This document shows positions 1 through 8,774 of a stretch of DNA of 64,000 bases, piece by piece (position 1 is the first letter of the stretch; every line of letters begins with the position of its first letter). The notes under the pieces are model-generated. The model was given only the letters and a program-made list of their open reading frames with translations, was not told where the DNA came from and ran no database searches. The stretch covers positions 1 through 64,000 of the forward strand of contig NZ_VDFW01000024.1 of NCBI RefSeq assembly GCF_006152065.1, in the 5' to 3' direction. The translations under genes were made by a program, and so were the position numbers. The DNA is from Amycolatopsis alkalitolerans (lineage in GTDB: Bacteria; Actinomycetota; Actinomycetes; Mycobacteriales; Pseudonocardiaceae).

Positions 1-273
1 CATCGTGAAAGCCGCACTCACCCTGACCCATTTTGAACATCGAATGATCAAATGAAAGTCGTTGAGATCACGTCGCTGTGCGGCCAGTGCGCACGCGACG
101 AATCGGTTATCCACGAACCCTGGGTAGAGGATTTTCCCGTTGGAGAATTGCTGCCGAGACCGGCCGGGTCACTGACACGATTCCTGCCCTGACGCACTAT
201 CCTGCCACCGCCGGTGGCACCCGCGCGGTATACCGTGGGTGAACTGACCACCGGCGACGGGAGGTGACGGCCG
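1..273. other. Upstream region without a supported gene
   Basis: This stretch leads into the PaaX-type regulator. A 46-codon frame runs from an ATG at 52 to a TGA at 190-192, but it has no Shine-Dalgarno and no recognisable similarity, so I do not call it. The ribosome binding site for the next gene, GGGAGGTGA, lies at 259-267. Confidence 0.5.
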
Positions 274-1131
274 ATGGGGGATGCCGCTGCGCGCCCCACG
301 ATGAGCAGGCGGCGTGAAGTCAGCCATACGAGCGCCCGCTCGCTGCTGATGACGGTGCTCGGTGAGTTCGTTCTTCCCCGCGGCCGCCCGGTATGGACCT
401 CGACCCTGGTCGACGTGCTGGCCATGTTCGGCGTCGAGGAGAAGTCGGCTCGCCAGGCCCTCGCCCGTACCGCCGCCGAGGCCTGGCTGGTTTCCGAACG
501 CGTCGGCAGGCGCGTGCGGTGGTCGCTCACACCTCCGGGTCGGCGTCTGCTGACCGAAGGCGCGGACCGGATCTACGGCTTCGGCCGGGACGGCGGCGAC
601 TGGGACGGCCGGTGGCTGATGTTGCTCGTTTCGGTGCCGGAGACCAAGCGGGATCTGCGGCACACCCTGCGCACGCGGCTGACCTGGGCGGGTTTCGGTT
701 CGCCGACGCCGGGCGTGTGGATCAGCGCCGACGCCGCCCGGCAGGACGAGGCGGACGAAATCGTGCGCACGCTGGGCCTCGACCGCGAGGCGATGTCCTT
801 CGTCGCGTCGTACGGGAAGATCGGCGACGAGGACGCGATGGTCTCCGCCGCCTGGGATCTCACCGCGCTCGAGGGGCGGTACGAAGGCTTCATCGAGGAG
901 TTCGCGGGCCTGCGCCCCGCGACCGGCGCCGAGGTCCTTTACGCGCAGACCCGGCTGGTGCACGAATGGCGGCGGTTCCCGTTCCTCGACCCGCAACTGC
1001 CGGTCCGGCTGCTCCCGGCGAGCTGGAGCGGGGTGCAGGCCGCGGAGTTGTTCCACCGCAAGCACGTCGAGTGGCGCCCCGCCGCGCAGGACCACTGGAC
1101 CCTGCTGACCTCGGAAGAAGAAGCCGCCTGA
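274..1131 (+). CDS. PaaX family transcriptional regulator
   Basis: This 285-residue protein looks like a PaaX-type repressor, the family whose founder controls phenylacetate degradation by sensing phenylacetyl-CoA. An N-terminal winged-helix segment (about residues 20-95, with a typical ALARTAAEAWLV recognition region) is followed by the PaaX central domain and the C-terminal segment ending in the RLVHEWRRFPFLDPQLP stretch that marks the family. A strong GGGAGGTGA sits 6 bases before ATG 274; a second in-frame ATG lies at 301. It stands alone on the plus strand, tail to tail with the IclR regulator. Its ligand cannot be read from sequence. A styrene-monooxygenase-like gene nearby makes an aromatic-acid role plausible, but no paa genes are present. 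Confidence 0.88.
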   Translation: MGDAAARPTMSRRREVSHTSARSLLMTVLGEFVLPRGRPVWTSTLVDVLAMFGVEEKSARQALARTAAEAWLVSERVGRRVRWSLTPPGRRLLTEGADRIYGFGRDGGDWDGRWLMLLVSVPETKRDLRHTLRTRLTWAGFGSPTPGVWISADAARQDEADEIVRTLGLDREAMSFVASYGKIGDEDAMVSAAWDLTALEGRYEGFIEEFAGLRPATGAEVLYAQTRLVHEWRRFPFLDPQLPVRLLPASWSGVQAAELFHRKHVEWRPAAQDHWTLLTSEEEAA

Positions 1132-1141
1132 CCCCCAACCC

Positions 1142-1268
1142 CCGAGATCTACCTTCACGCGCCCGAGTCCGACAATGGCCACACCGCCGCCGGCGCGGGC
1201 CCGGTCCCCAAAAGTCGAACTCACCGTCCTGAACGTAGATCCCGGCGTTTTGAACGTAGATCCCGGCG
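1142..1268. repeat. Short dispersed repeat, two direct copies and one inverted copy
   Basis: TGAACGTAGATCCCGGCG occurs at 1230-1247 and again at 1251-1268, a perfect 18-bp direct repeat with a 21-bp period. A degenerate inverted copy (14 of 16 bases matching) lies at 1142-1157. The direct copies fall inside the 3' end of the IclR gene, where they encode a repeated RRDLRS tail. They may be a dispersed intergenic repeat that has extended the frame, or a terminator-like structure between two converging genes. Confidence 0.6.
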
Positions 1269-1949
1269 GGGGGTGTGGGAGAGACGGGCCGCGGTATGGC
1301 GGACCGCTTCGGCGGCCTTGTCCTCACCGAGGTCCCCGCCGACGAAAACGACCGCGACACAACCGATCGTGCCCTCGGCGAGCCACACCGGAGCCGCGAT
1401 CTCGGTGAGCCCGGCATGCAGTTCGCCCACCGTCCGCACGTACCCGGTCTGGCGCGCCCAACCGACCTCCGGCCGCTCCTCTGGGCGCGGCGGGCGCGCC
1501 GCGGAGATGGCCAGCCCGCACGCCCCGCGATCCATCGGCGAACGGGTCCACGGCCGGTACGCGGCGACACCGATCCGATCGCGATCGGGCTCGACGGTGA
1601 CCAGCGTGACCACCTGCCCGCCGCGTGGCACCGCGAAGAACGCCGTCGCGGGCAGGCTGTTTGCCAACTCGCCCAGCACGTCGTGCAGCTGCGCCTGTGT
1701 CTCGCCGAGCACCGACCGGCTCAGCACCAGCAGCCCGAGGCCCATCGTGTACCGGCCCTCGGCAGTACGCCGAACGAGTTCACGATCTTCCAGTGTGCGG
1801 AGGATCCGGTAGACAATCGAGCGGTGCAGACCGGTGGCGGATGCCAAGTCCTGGCTCGAACGGGCCTGGCCGTCGGCGAGGACGTCCAGCACGTCGAGCG
1901 CGCGGTCCAGCGTCTGAGCCCGGACACCCGGTTTGGTCTCCACCCACAA
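1221..1949 (-). CDS. IclR family transcriptional regulator
   Basis: A 242-residue IclR-type regulator. Residues about 10-65 form the winged helix-turn-helix (LASATGLHRSIVYRILRTLE), and the rest is the GAF-like effector domain. It is divergent from the flavin monooxygenase at 1997 with 47 bases between the two starts, so it most likely controls that gene and the hydrolase behind it. The C-terminus is odd: the last 15 residues come from an 18-bp direct repeat and read as RRDLRS twice, which is not a family feature and suggests the original stop codon was lost. It could still be functional, since the fold ends before this tail. Confidence 0.85.
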   Translation of the reverse strand: MWVETKPGVRAQTLDRALDVLDVLADGQARSSQDLASATGLHRSIVYRILRTLEDRELVRRTAEGRYTMGLGLLVLSRSVLGETQAQLHDVLGELANSLPATAFFAVPRGGQVVTLVTVEPDRDRIGVAAYRPWTRSPMDRGACGLAISAARPPRPEERPEVGWARQTGYVRTVGELHAGLTEIAAPVWLAEGTIGCVAVVFVGGDLGEDKAAEAVRHTAARLSHTPRRDLRSKRRDLRSGR

Positions 1950-1996
1950 ACCCCCTCAGTGTTGTCTGCGTCACATTATCAATTCCGGGAGCGGTC

Positions 1997-3226
1997 ATGG
2001 CAGGAATCGGGATCGTCGGAGCCGGTGTCGCCGGGTTGCACCTCGGGCTTCTGTTACGGCAGCACGAGGTGCCCGTCACCATCTACAGCGACCGGACAGC
2101 GCGGCAACTGGGCAGCGGCCGGATGCTCAACAGCGTCGCGCACCACCACGCGACCATCGAACGCGAACGTGCGCTGGGCGTCGATCATTGGGAAGCCGAG
2201 GAATACCACTATTTTGGGCACCACCATTACCTCGGCGGCGGGCCGCAGCCACTGGTGTTCCCCGGTTTCTTCACCGCGCCTTCGCGCGCAATCGACTACC
2301 GCCTTTACCTTCCGGCTCTTCTGGAGGATTTCGTTTCACGCGGCGGAGAATTCGACGTGCGCCCCGTGCAGGCGGCGGATGTCGTCACGCTTTCCGAAAG
2401 GCACGATCTCGTGGTGATCGCTTCGGGCCGCGGCGACATGAGCGCGATGTTCCCGCGCCGGGCCGACAAATCTCCTTATGACGCACCGCAACGCAAACTG
2501 TGCGTCGGCCTGTACGAGGGGGTCGCGCCGTCCGATCCCCGTGGGGTCACGATGAGCGTCGCCGCCGGGCACGGCGAACTGCTCGAGATCCCGATCTACT
2601 CGTCGGCCGGACACGTCACCGCATTGCTGTTCGAGAACGTGCCGGGCGGGGACCTGGAAATGCTCGCCGAAATCAGCTACGAGGACGATCCCGCCGGTTT
2701 CGAAAAGACCATCTTGGACAAGACACGGCAGTACCATCCAGCGACCTTCGCGCGTATCGACCCGGCCGCGTTCCACCTGACCGGCCCGCTGGATGTGTTG
2801 CAGGGCGCTGTGCTGCCGTCGGTCCGCGAGGATTACACTCGCCTGCCCAACGGCCGCTACGTCGTCGCGGTCGGCGATGCGCACGTGGTCGTCGACCCGG
2901 TGATCGGCCAGGGGGCGAACTGTGCTTCGTATTCGGCCTGGGAACTGGGGCATGCGATCGTCGAGGACCCGAACTTCGACGAGCGGTTCTGCCGGAAAGT
3001 GGCCGACCGCCGGCGCAACCGCGTGTACGCGACGGCGGACTGGACCAATCTGATGATCCGTACGCCCCCGCCACCGCACCTGCTGCGGATGTTCGGGGCG
3101 ATGGCGCAGAACCAGGCCGTGGCCGACGAGTTCACCGAGAACTTCAGCTACCCCGACCGGCAATGGGACAACCTCGCCACCCCCGAACGGGTGCAGCACT
3201 ACCTCACCGCCCGCGGCCTGTCGTAA
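1997..3226 (+). CDS. Styrene/indole monooxygenase-type FAD oxygenase (StyA-like)
   Basis: A 409-residue group E flavin monooxygenase. The FAD-binding motif GIVGAGVAGLHLGLLL is at the N-terminus and the substrate-binding region with GRGD (about residue 145) follows, as in StyA. StyA enzymes epoxidise styrene or indole using FADH2 from a separate reductase (StyB). No StyB-like flavin reductase is encoded nearby, so the reductant would have to come from elsewhere. ATG 1997 was chosen because it begins exactly before the Rossmann motif; the frame is open further upstream only as antisense of the IclR gene. The next gene, 61 bp downstream, is an epoxide-hydrolase-like protein, which fits epoxidation followed by hydrolysis. 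The true substrate is unknown. Confidence 0.85.
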   Translation: MAGIGIVGAGVAGLHLGLLLRQHEVPVTIYSDRTARQLGSGRMLNSVAHHHATIERERALGVDHWEAEEYHYFGHHHYLGGGPQPLVFPGFFTAPSRAIDYRLYLPALLEDFVSRGGEFDVRPVQAADVVTLSERHDLVVIASGRGDMSAMFPRRADKSPYDAPQRKLCVGLYEGVAPSDPRGVTMSVAAGHGELLEIPIYSSAGHVTALLFENVPGGDLEMLAEISYEDDPAGFEKTILDKTRQYHPATFARIDPAAFHLTGPLDVLQGAVLPSVREDYTRLPNGRYVVAVGDAHVVVDPVIGQGANCASYSAWELGHAIVEDPNFDERFCRKVADRRRNRVYATADWTNLMIRTPPPPHLLRMFGAMAQNQAVADEFTENFSYPDRQWDNLATPERVQHYLTARGLS

Positions 3227-3287
3227 CCTGCCGCCGCACCTCACCTGCCCCGCCGAGGGCGGCGGGGGTGGCGGTTAGGGTTCGGGC

Positions 3288-4118
3288 GTGACCGAACACG
3301 TGAGTATCCCGACCGCCGCGGGCGCCTTCGACGCGATCGCGGCCGGGCCCGCCGACGGCCGGCCTGTCCTGCTGCTGCACGGCTTCCCCGAGGCGGCGAT
3401 CTCCTGGGATTACCAGGTCGCGGTGCTCGGCGACCGTGGCTTCCGCGCCGTCGCGCCGGATCAGCGCGGGTACTCGCCGGGGGTGCGGCCGCAGGCCGCA
3501 GCCGAGTACGGCATCGACGAACTGGTCGAGGACGTGCTCGCGATCGCCGACGAACTCGGCTGGGCCCGGTTCGACCTGGTCGGCCACGACTGGGGCGGAG
3601 CGGTCGCCTGGTGGACGGCGGCCGAGCACCCCGCGCGCCTGCGCACGCTGAGCGTCGTCTCGACCCCGCATCCCGGTGCGCTCGGCGAGGCCCTGCGCAC
3701 CGACGAGGACCAGCAGTTGCGCTCGCAGTACATGCGGGACTGGCGGAGCAGCGGCACGGAACGCCGGATGCTCGCGAACAACGCCGAAGCGCTCCGGCGC
3801 ATGTTCGAGTGGCGCGTCGGCAACAGCCGCGTCGACGAATACGTCCAGCGCCTGTCTGAGCCGGGCGCGCTCACCGCGGCACTGAACTGGTACCGCGCGA
3901 GCCGCCCCGCCGGGAAGATCGGCAAGGTCGGGGTGCCGACGCTCTACGTGTGGAGCACCGAGGACGTCGCCTTCGGCTCGACCGCGGCTTTCGCCACCGA
4001 ACAGTGGGTGACCGGCGCGTACTCGTTCCAGATGCTGGAGGACGTGACCCACTGGGTGCCCGAGGAGGTCCCGGAGGTGCTCACCGGGTTGCTCCTCGAA
4101 CACCTGGCCAGCAAGTAG
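3288..4118 (+). CDS. Alpha/beta hydrolase, epoxide hydrolase-like
   Basis: A 276-residue alpha/beta hydrolase. It carries HGFP (31-34) for the oxyanion hole, the nucleophile elbow GHDWGG with Asp101, and a C-terminal His255 in the THWVPEE segment. An Asp nucleophile rather than Ser points to epoxide hydrolases or haloalkane dehalogenases; HGFP and the lid tyrosines favour epoxide hydrolase. The GTG start at 3288 fits the start of the fold. It follows the StyA-like oxygenase by 61 bp, across a GC-rich stretch that can form a hairpin, so co-transcription is likely but partly attenuated transcription is possible. The two together could turn an alkene or aryl alkene into a diol. Confidence 0.85.
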   Translation: MTEHVSIPTAAGAFDAIAAGPADGRPVLLLHGFPEAAISWDYQVAVLGDRGFRAVAPDQRGYSPGVRPQAAAEYGIDELVEDVLAIADELGWARFDLVGHDWGGAVAWWTAAEHPARLRTLSVVSTPHPGALGEALRTDEDQQLRSQYMRDWRSSGTERRMLANNAEALRRMFEWRVGNSRVDEYVQRLSEPGALTAALNWYRASRPAGKIGKVGVPTLYVWSTEDVAFGSTAAFATEQWVTGAYSFQMLEDVTHWVPEEVPEVLTGLLLEHLASK

Positions 4119-4180
4119 GTGACCGCCAGCGCACCGGCGTCGTGCGCGAAATTGTCGGTGGGTCGGGCTAGCTTCACGAC

Positions 4181-4600
4181 ATGGCATACGACTTCCAGGT
4201 GACCGTCGACAGCGCCGAGCCGCACACCCTCGCCGATTGGTGGGCCGAGGCGCTGGGCTGGGCGGTCGAACCGAGCGACGAGGCCTTCATCAGACGCATG
4301 GTCGCCGAAGGGCATGCGACGGAAGAGGACACGAAGACTCATCGCGGCGTCCTCGTCTGGCGGGTGGGCGCGGCGATCCGGCATCCCGACTCCGGGCGGC
4401 GCGTACTGTTCCAGGGGGTTCCCGAGCCGAAAACGGTGAAGAACCGGATGCACCTCGACGTCGCGGTCGGCGAGCGGCGCGAGACCGAGGTGGAGCGGCT
4501 CACCGGGATGGGCGCGAAGGTGCTGTTCCGCGGGCAGCAGGGGCCGTACACGTGGGTCACGATGGCCGACCCGGAGGGGAACGAGTTCTGCCTCCAGTGA
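4181..4600 (+). CDS. VOC family (glyoxalase/bleomycin-resistance-like) protein
   Basis: A 139-residue protein with the glyoxalase-like fold seen in many actinomycete stand-alone VOC proteins. It begins with YDFQVTVDSAEPHTLADWW, has a central NRMHLDVAVGE strand, and closes with WVTMADPEGNEFCLQ, the usual end of the second beta-alpha-beta unit. Family members bind metal and act in isomerisation, ring-opening or drug binding. No specific substrate can be named. It lies 62 bp after the hydrolase on the same strand and is tail to tail with the TPP enzyme. Confidence 0.8.
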   Translation: MAYDFQVTVDSAEPHTLADWWAEALGWAVEPSDEAFIRRMVAEGHATEEDTKTHRGVLVWRVGAAIRHPDSGRRVLFQGVPEPKTVKNRMHLDVAVGERRETEVERLTGMGAKVLFRGQQGPYTWVTMADPEGNEFCLQ

Positions 4601-4647
4601 GCTCAGCGGCGAACGCCCGGCGCGCGCGTCCCCGGGTGCGCGACCTT

Positions 4648-6288
4648 TCAGCGGCCGGACGCGCGGTACCAGCGGGGCGAGGTGTTCAGCGGCGGCTTCA
4701 GCGCGGCCCGCACCACCAGCACGTTGGGCTCCTCGGCACGGACGAACTCCCCCAGCAGCCGGCGGAAGGCGCGGCCGAAGCCCTTGACCTCCTCCGCGTG
4801 CACGCCGAACGAACGCGCCAGGCCCACGAAATTCGGCGTGTGCAGGTCCACCCCGCGGTGCGGCACGCCGGCGCGATCCTGGTCGAACCGCAGCATCCCG
4901 TACCCGCCGTCGTCGACGATGACCACCGTCAGCGGCAGCGACTCCTGCGCGAGCGTCGCCAGATCCCCGCAGCCGTAGAGGAACCCGCCATCCCCGCTGA
5001 CGCACACCACCCGCCCGCTCCCGCTCGCCGCCGCGCCCAGCGACGCCGGGAAGCCGAAGCCGAGCGTGCCCCAGCCCATCGGGTAGGCGAACCGGCGCGG
5101 CGCGCGAGCCCGGAGGTAGCCGCCCGCCCAGTAGCCCGCAACGCACATGTCGGCCACGACGACGGCGCCCTCGGGCAGGGTTTCCTCAAGCGTGCCAAGG
5201 AAATCCGCCGCCTGCGGCTCGTCGGCGCGCATCCGGCGGCGCACCGCCTCACCGAGTCCGCGCAGCCGCTCACCCAGCTCGGTGAGCCCCGGCCGCGGTG
5301 CGAGCCCGGTGATCAGCTGGCTCACCACGTCCCGCGCGTCCCCGACGAGCGTGATGTCGGGCTGGTAGTTCTTCGCCGCGTCCTTCGGGTCGACGTTGAC
5401 GGCGATCAGCTTCGGCGGCTTCGGCATCAGCCAGTTCTGCGTCATCAGCCCGTCGAAATCGCTGCCGACGCCGAGCACGACGTCCGCCTCGTCCCACAGG
5501 GCACCGACCTCGGGTGCGTGCACCGGCGTCGGCGCGGCGCACGGATGCTCCGGCGGCAGCAGCCCGCGCGCGGCGAACGTCGTGATGACCGGTGCGGCGA
5601 GCCGCTCGGCCAGCTCACCGACGACGGTGCCGGCCTCGGCCCGGACGGCGCCACCGCCGGCCCAGATCAACGGCCGCTCCGCACCGGACAGCAGTGCGCG
5701 TGCGTAGTCCAGGTCGTCGATGTCGACCGCGGCGAACCGTTCGGTCAGATCCTCCTCCGGCGCTCGCTCGGTCTCGGCGCGCAGGAAGTCGGTGGGGATG
5801 CCGAGGTAGACCGGCCCGCTCTGCGGTTCGCGCGCGAACCGGGCCGCACGCGCGACGGCCCGGGCGATCTCCTTCGGCGACTCGACGGTGGTCGCGGCCT
5901 TGGTGACCGGCGCGAACAGGGCGGCCTGGTCGCTGGTCTCGTGCAGCACGCCGCGGACCACGTTCGGCCGCCGCAGCGTGGACGGGATGTCCGTGGCCAG
6001 CACGAGCACCGGCGAGGCCGAGGCCATCGCCTCGCCGACCGCTCCCAGCGTGTTCGCCGCACCCGGCCCGGTGGTGACCATCGCGACCCCCAGCTTGCCG
6101 GTCGCGCGCGCGTACCCGTCGGCCGCGTACCCGGCGGTCTGCTCGTGCCGCACCCCGATCATCCGGATCCCGCTGCCCGCCAGTGCCTCCCAGATCGGCA
6201 GGTTGTGCACACCGGGAAGGCCGAACGCGACATCGGTACCGAGCTCGGTGAGCGCCTCTACCAGATGCTGTGCGCCGGTCTTGTTCAC
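4648..6288 (-). CDS. Thiamine pyrophosphate-dependent enzyme, acetolactate synthase-like
   Basis: A 546-residue enzyme with the three-domain layout of the acetohydroxyacid synthase/pyruvate oxidase family: an N-terminal PYR domain with the cofactor-activating Glu49 in RHEQTAGYAADGYAR, a central Rossmann-like domain, and a C-terminal PP domain with SGDGGF opening the TPP/metal motif. The motif's usual closing NN is DDGG here. The protein lacks the FAD-region signatures that would identify true IlvB, and no small IlvN subunit adjoins it, so it is more likely a catabolic decarboxylase or carboligase. A GST-like gene follows on the same strand after 55 bp of spacing. Substrate unknown. Confidence 0.85.
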   Translation of the reverse strand: MNKTGAQHLVEALTELGTDVAFGLPGVHNLPIWEALAGSGIRMIGVRHEQTAGYAADGYARATGKLGVAMVTTGPGAANTLGAVGEAMASASPVLVLATDIPSTLRRPNVVRGVLHETSDQAALFAPVTKAATTVESPKEIARAVARAARFAREPQSGPVYLGIPTDFLRAETERAPEEDLTERFAAVDIDDLDYARALLSGAERPLIWAGGGAVRAEAGTVVGELAERLAAPVITTFAARGLLPPEHPCAAPTPVHAPEVGALWDEADVVLGVGSDFDGLMTQNWLMPKPPKLIAVNVDPKDAAKNYQPDITLVGDARDVVSQLITGLAPRPGLTELGERLRGLGEAVRRRMRADEPQAADFLGTLEETLPEGAVVVADMCVAGYWAGGYLRARAPRRFAYPMGWGTLGFGFPASLGAAASGSGRVVCVSGDGGFLYGCGDLATLAQESLPLTVVIVDDGGYGMLRFDQDRAGVPHRGVDLHTPNFVGLARSFGVHAEEVKGFGRAFRRLLGEFVRAEEPNVLVVRAALKPPLNTSPRWYRASGR

Positions 6289-6343
6289 CCGTCCAGGTTA
6301 GGCCCACGGGCCCCGGACGCACTGTCGGTGTGCCCCATGCGTG

Positions 6344-7345
6344 TCACCACTGCGGCGGGAGGGTTTCCGCGGCGGGCGGCGGCCCGGGCGGGGTGCCGTC
6401 GCCGAAGGGATGCCCGCCGAGCGACTCGCGGCCGTGCGGGGTGGCCCAGCCGCGCAGGTCCGGACCATTCGGCACGATCCGCGCCGGGTTGATCCGCTCG
6501 TGCACCTGGTAGTAGTGCCGCTTGATGTGGTCGAAGTCCACGGTGTCGCCGAAGCCCGGGGTCTGGAACAGGTCACGCGCGTACGCCCACAGCACCGGCA
6601 TCTCCGTGAGCTTGTTCCGGTTGCACTTGAAATGCCCGTGGTAAACCGGATCGAACCGGACCAGCGTCGTGAACAGCCGGATATCGGCCTCGGTGATCAT
6701 CTCGCCGACCAGGTAGCGCTGCCGCGAAAGACGGTCCGACAAATGGTCCAACCGGGCGAAAAGCCGGGCGTACGCGTCGTCGTACGCGGACTGTTTCGAG
6801 GCGAAACCGGCTTCGTAGACGGCGGCGTTCACGTCGCGGTACACCGCCGCGTTGATCTCGTCGATCTCGTCGCGGTGCTTTTCCGGGTAGAGATCGGGCG
6901 CGCCCGGCCGTTGATGGGCCGTCCACTCCGTCGCGAAGTCGAGAGTGATCTGCGGGTAGTCGTTGGTCACGAGCTTGCCGCTGGGGATGTCCACGACGGC
7001 CGGCACGCTGATCCCGCCGTCGTAATCCGGCTCCGCCGCGTGGTACGCCTCGGCGAGGAAACGTATGCCCAGCACGGGATCCCGGCCGTCCGGGTCGAGG
7101 GTGAAGCGCCAGCTGCGCTCGTCCTGGATCGGGTCGGCGACCGCGACCGAGATCGCCTCCTCGAGGCCGAGCAGCCGCCGCACGACGAGCCCGCGGCTCG
7201 CCCACGGGCACGCACGGCTGACCACGAGCCGGTACCGGCCGGGCTCCACGGGCCAGCCGTCGCGCCCGTCGGCGGTGACGCGCGCGGCGAAATGATTGGG
7301 AGACCGGACGAACTCGCCGGTTTCCGGATCGGTCGGCACGGTCAT
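6344..7345 (-). CDS. Glutathione S-transferase omega/xi-like (glutathionyl-hydroquinone reductase family)
   Basis: A 333-residue protein of the YqjG/EcmB-type family that reduces S-conjugated hydroquinones. Catalytic Cys46 sits in the hallmark SRACPWASR, and the C-terminal all-helical GST domain includes the ITEADIRLFTTLVRFDPVY segment typical of the family. Actinomycetes make mycothiol rather than glutathione, so the natural thiol partner is probably mycothiol (inference). A Pro/Gly-rich tail of about 30 residues extends past the fold. It is divergent from the WS/DGAT gene with a 70-bp shared upstream region. Confidence 0.88.
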   Translation of the reverse strand: MTVPTDPETGEFVRSPNHFAARVTADGRDGWPVEPGRYRLVVSRACPWASRGLVVRRLLGLEEAISVAVADPIQDERSWRFTLDPDGRDPVLGIRFLAEAYHAAEPDYDGGISVPAVVDIPSGKLVTNDYPQITLDFATEWTAHQRPGAPDLYPEKHRDEIDEINAAVYRDVNAAVYEAGFASKQSAYDDAYARLFARLDHLSDRLSRQRYLVGEMITEADIRLFTTLVRFDPVYHGHFKCNRNKLTEMPVLWAYARDLFQTPGFGDTVDFDHIKRHYYQVHERINPARIVPNGPDLRGWATPHGRESLGGHPFGDGTPPGPPPAAETLPPQW

Positions 7346-7415
7346 ACCAACAGCGTAGGTGCATTACGAGTACCTGGCAGTAGACTCGGCCAACCGGCAC
7401 GAGAGGTGGACCACC

Positions 7416-8768
7416 ATGGCGCTGATGCCCTTCACCGACTCGATGTTCCTCCTGGTCGAAAGCCGCGAGCATCCCATGCATGTGGGCGGCCTGCAGCTGT
7501 TCCGTAAACCCGAAGGCGCCGGCGCGGACTTCCTGCGCGGACTGCGCGAGGATCTGCTCAAATCCGACGAGGTGCCGCCGCTGTTCCGGCGACGGCCCGC
7601 GCGTCCGGTGAACACGGCCGGCTATCTCGCGTGGTCGCAGGACTCGGACGTCGACCTCGACTACCACTTCCGCCATTCCGCGCTGCCCGAACCGGGCCGC
7701 GTCCGCGAACTGCTCGAACTCACCTCGCGCTGGCACAGCACGCTGCTCGACCGGCATCGCCCGCTGTGGGAGATCCACCTCGTGGAGGGCCTGCGGGACG
7801 GCCGGTTCGCGATGTACAGCAAGATCCACCACGCACTGATGGACGGCGTCTCCGCGCTGCGGCATCTGCAGGGAACCCTCAGCAGCGACCCCGACGATCA
7901 CGCCTGCCCGCCGCCGTGGGGTTCGCGCCGGGCGCCGCGGGAGAAGGCGAACCGGTCGTTCGTGCGTACCGCGCGCAGTTCCCTGAGCCAGCTCGCGGGC
8001 CTGCCGCCGGCCGCGGTGAGGGTGGCGAACGAGGCCTTCCGCGAGCATTCGCTGCTCTTGCCGATGCAGGCACCGCGCACGATGTTCAACGTCCCGATCG
8101 GCGGCGCCCGCCGGTTCGCCGCCCAGTCGTGGCCGCTGTCGCGGGTACGCTCGATCGCGGTCAAGACCAATACCTCGCGCAATGACGTCGTGCTCGCGAT
8201 GTGCGCCGGCGCGCTGCGCGACTACCTGATCGAGCAGAGCGCGCTGCCCGACGCGCCGCTCGTCGCGATGGTGCCGGTGTCCATGCGCAAGCAGGCGGAG
8301 ACCGAGTCGAGCGGGAACCAGATCGGCGCGCTGCTGTGCAATCTCGGCACCGACAAGACCGACGCGGCCGCGCGGCTCGCGACGATCCACCGTTCGATGC
8401 GCGACGCGAAGCGGATCTTCAAGGAGCTGACCCCGGTCCAGGCGCTGCTCCTGTCGGGGATCAACGTCGCACAGCTGGGCATCTCGACCGTACCGGGCGT
8501 CGTGACGAACACGCGGCCGCCGTTCAACCTGGTGATCTCGAACGTGCCGGGCCCGCGCTCGCAGATGTACTGGAACGGCGCCCAGCTCGACGGGATCTAC
8601 CCGGCGTCGGTGCTGCTGGACGGGCAGGCGCTCAACATCACGCTCACCAACAACGGCGACAACCTCGATTTCGGCATCACCGGCTGCCGGCGCAGCGTGC
8701 CGCACCTTCAGCGGTTGCTGCTGCACCTCGACACCGCGCTGACGGAACTCGAAGCAGCGGTCGGCTGA
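7416..8768 (+). CDS. Wax ester synthase/diacylglycerol acyltransferase (WS/DGAT)
   Basis: A 450-residue member of the bacterial WS/DGAT family, which joins acyl-CoA to diacylglycerol or fatty alcohols to make storage lipid. The catalytic HHxxxDG motif is present as HHALMDG at 138-144. The N-terminal MPFTDSMFLLVE and the C-terminal domain with NLVISNVPGP are characteristic. ATG 7416 is preferred over an upstream in-frame GTG because GAGAGGTGG lies just before it and the family starts at this point. It stands alone between the GST-like gene and an aldo/keto reductase remnant. Confidence 0.92.
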   Translation: MALMPFTDSMFLLVESREHPMHVGGLQLFRKPEGAGADFLRGLREDLLKSDEVPPLFRRRPARPVNTAGYLAWSQDSDVDLDYHFRHSALPEPGRVRELLELTSRWHSTLLDRHRPLWEIHLVEGLRDGRFAMYSKIHHALMDGVSALRHLQGTLSSDPDDHACPPPWGSRRAPREKANRSFVRTARSSLSQLAGLPPAAVRVANEAFREHSLLLPMQAPRTMFNVPIGGARRFAAQSWPLSRVRSIAVKTNTSRNDVVLAMCAGALRDYLIEQSALPDAPLVAMVPVSMRKQAETESSGNQIGALLCNLGTDKTDAAARLATIHRSMRDAKRIFKELTPVQALLLSGINVAQLGISTVPGVVTNTRPPFNLVISNVPGPRSQMYWNGAQLDGIYPASVLLDGQALNITLTNNGDNLDFGITGCRRSVPHLQRLLLHLDTALTELEAAVG

Positions 8769-8774
8769 GCCCGG

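Noticed and set aside
52-192. 46-codon frame at the window start
   Set aside because: No ribosome binding site, no recognisable similarity, and no supporting neighbour.
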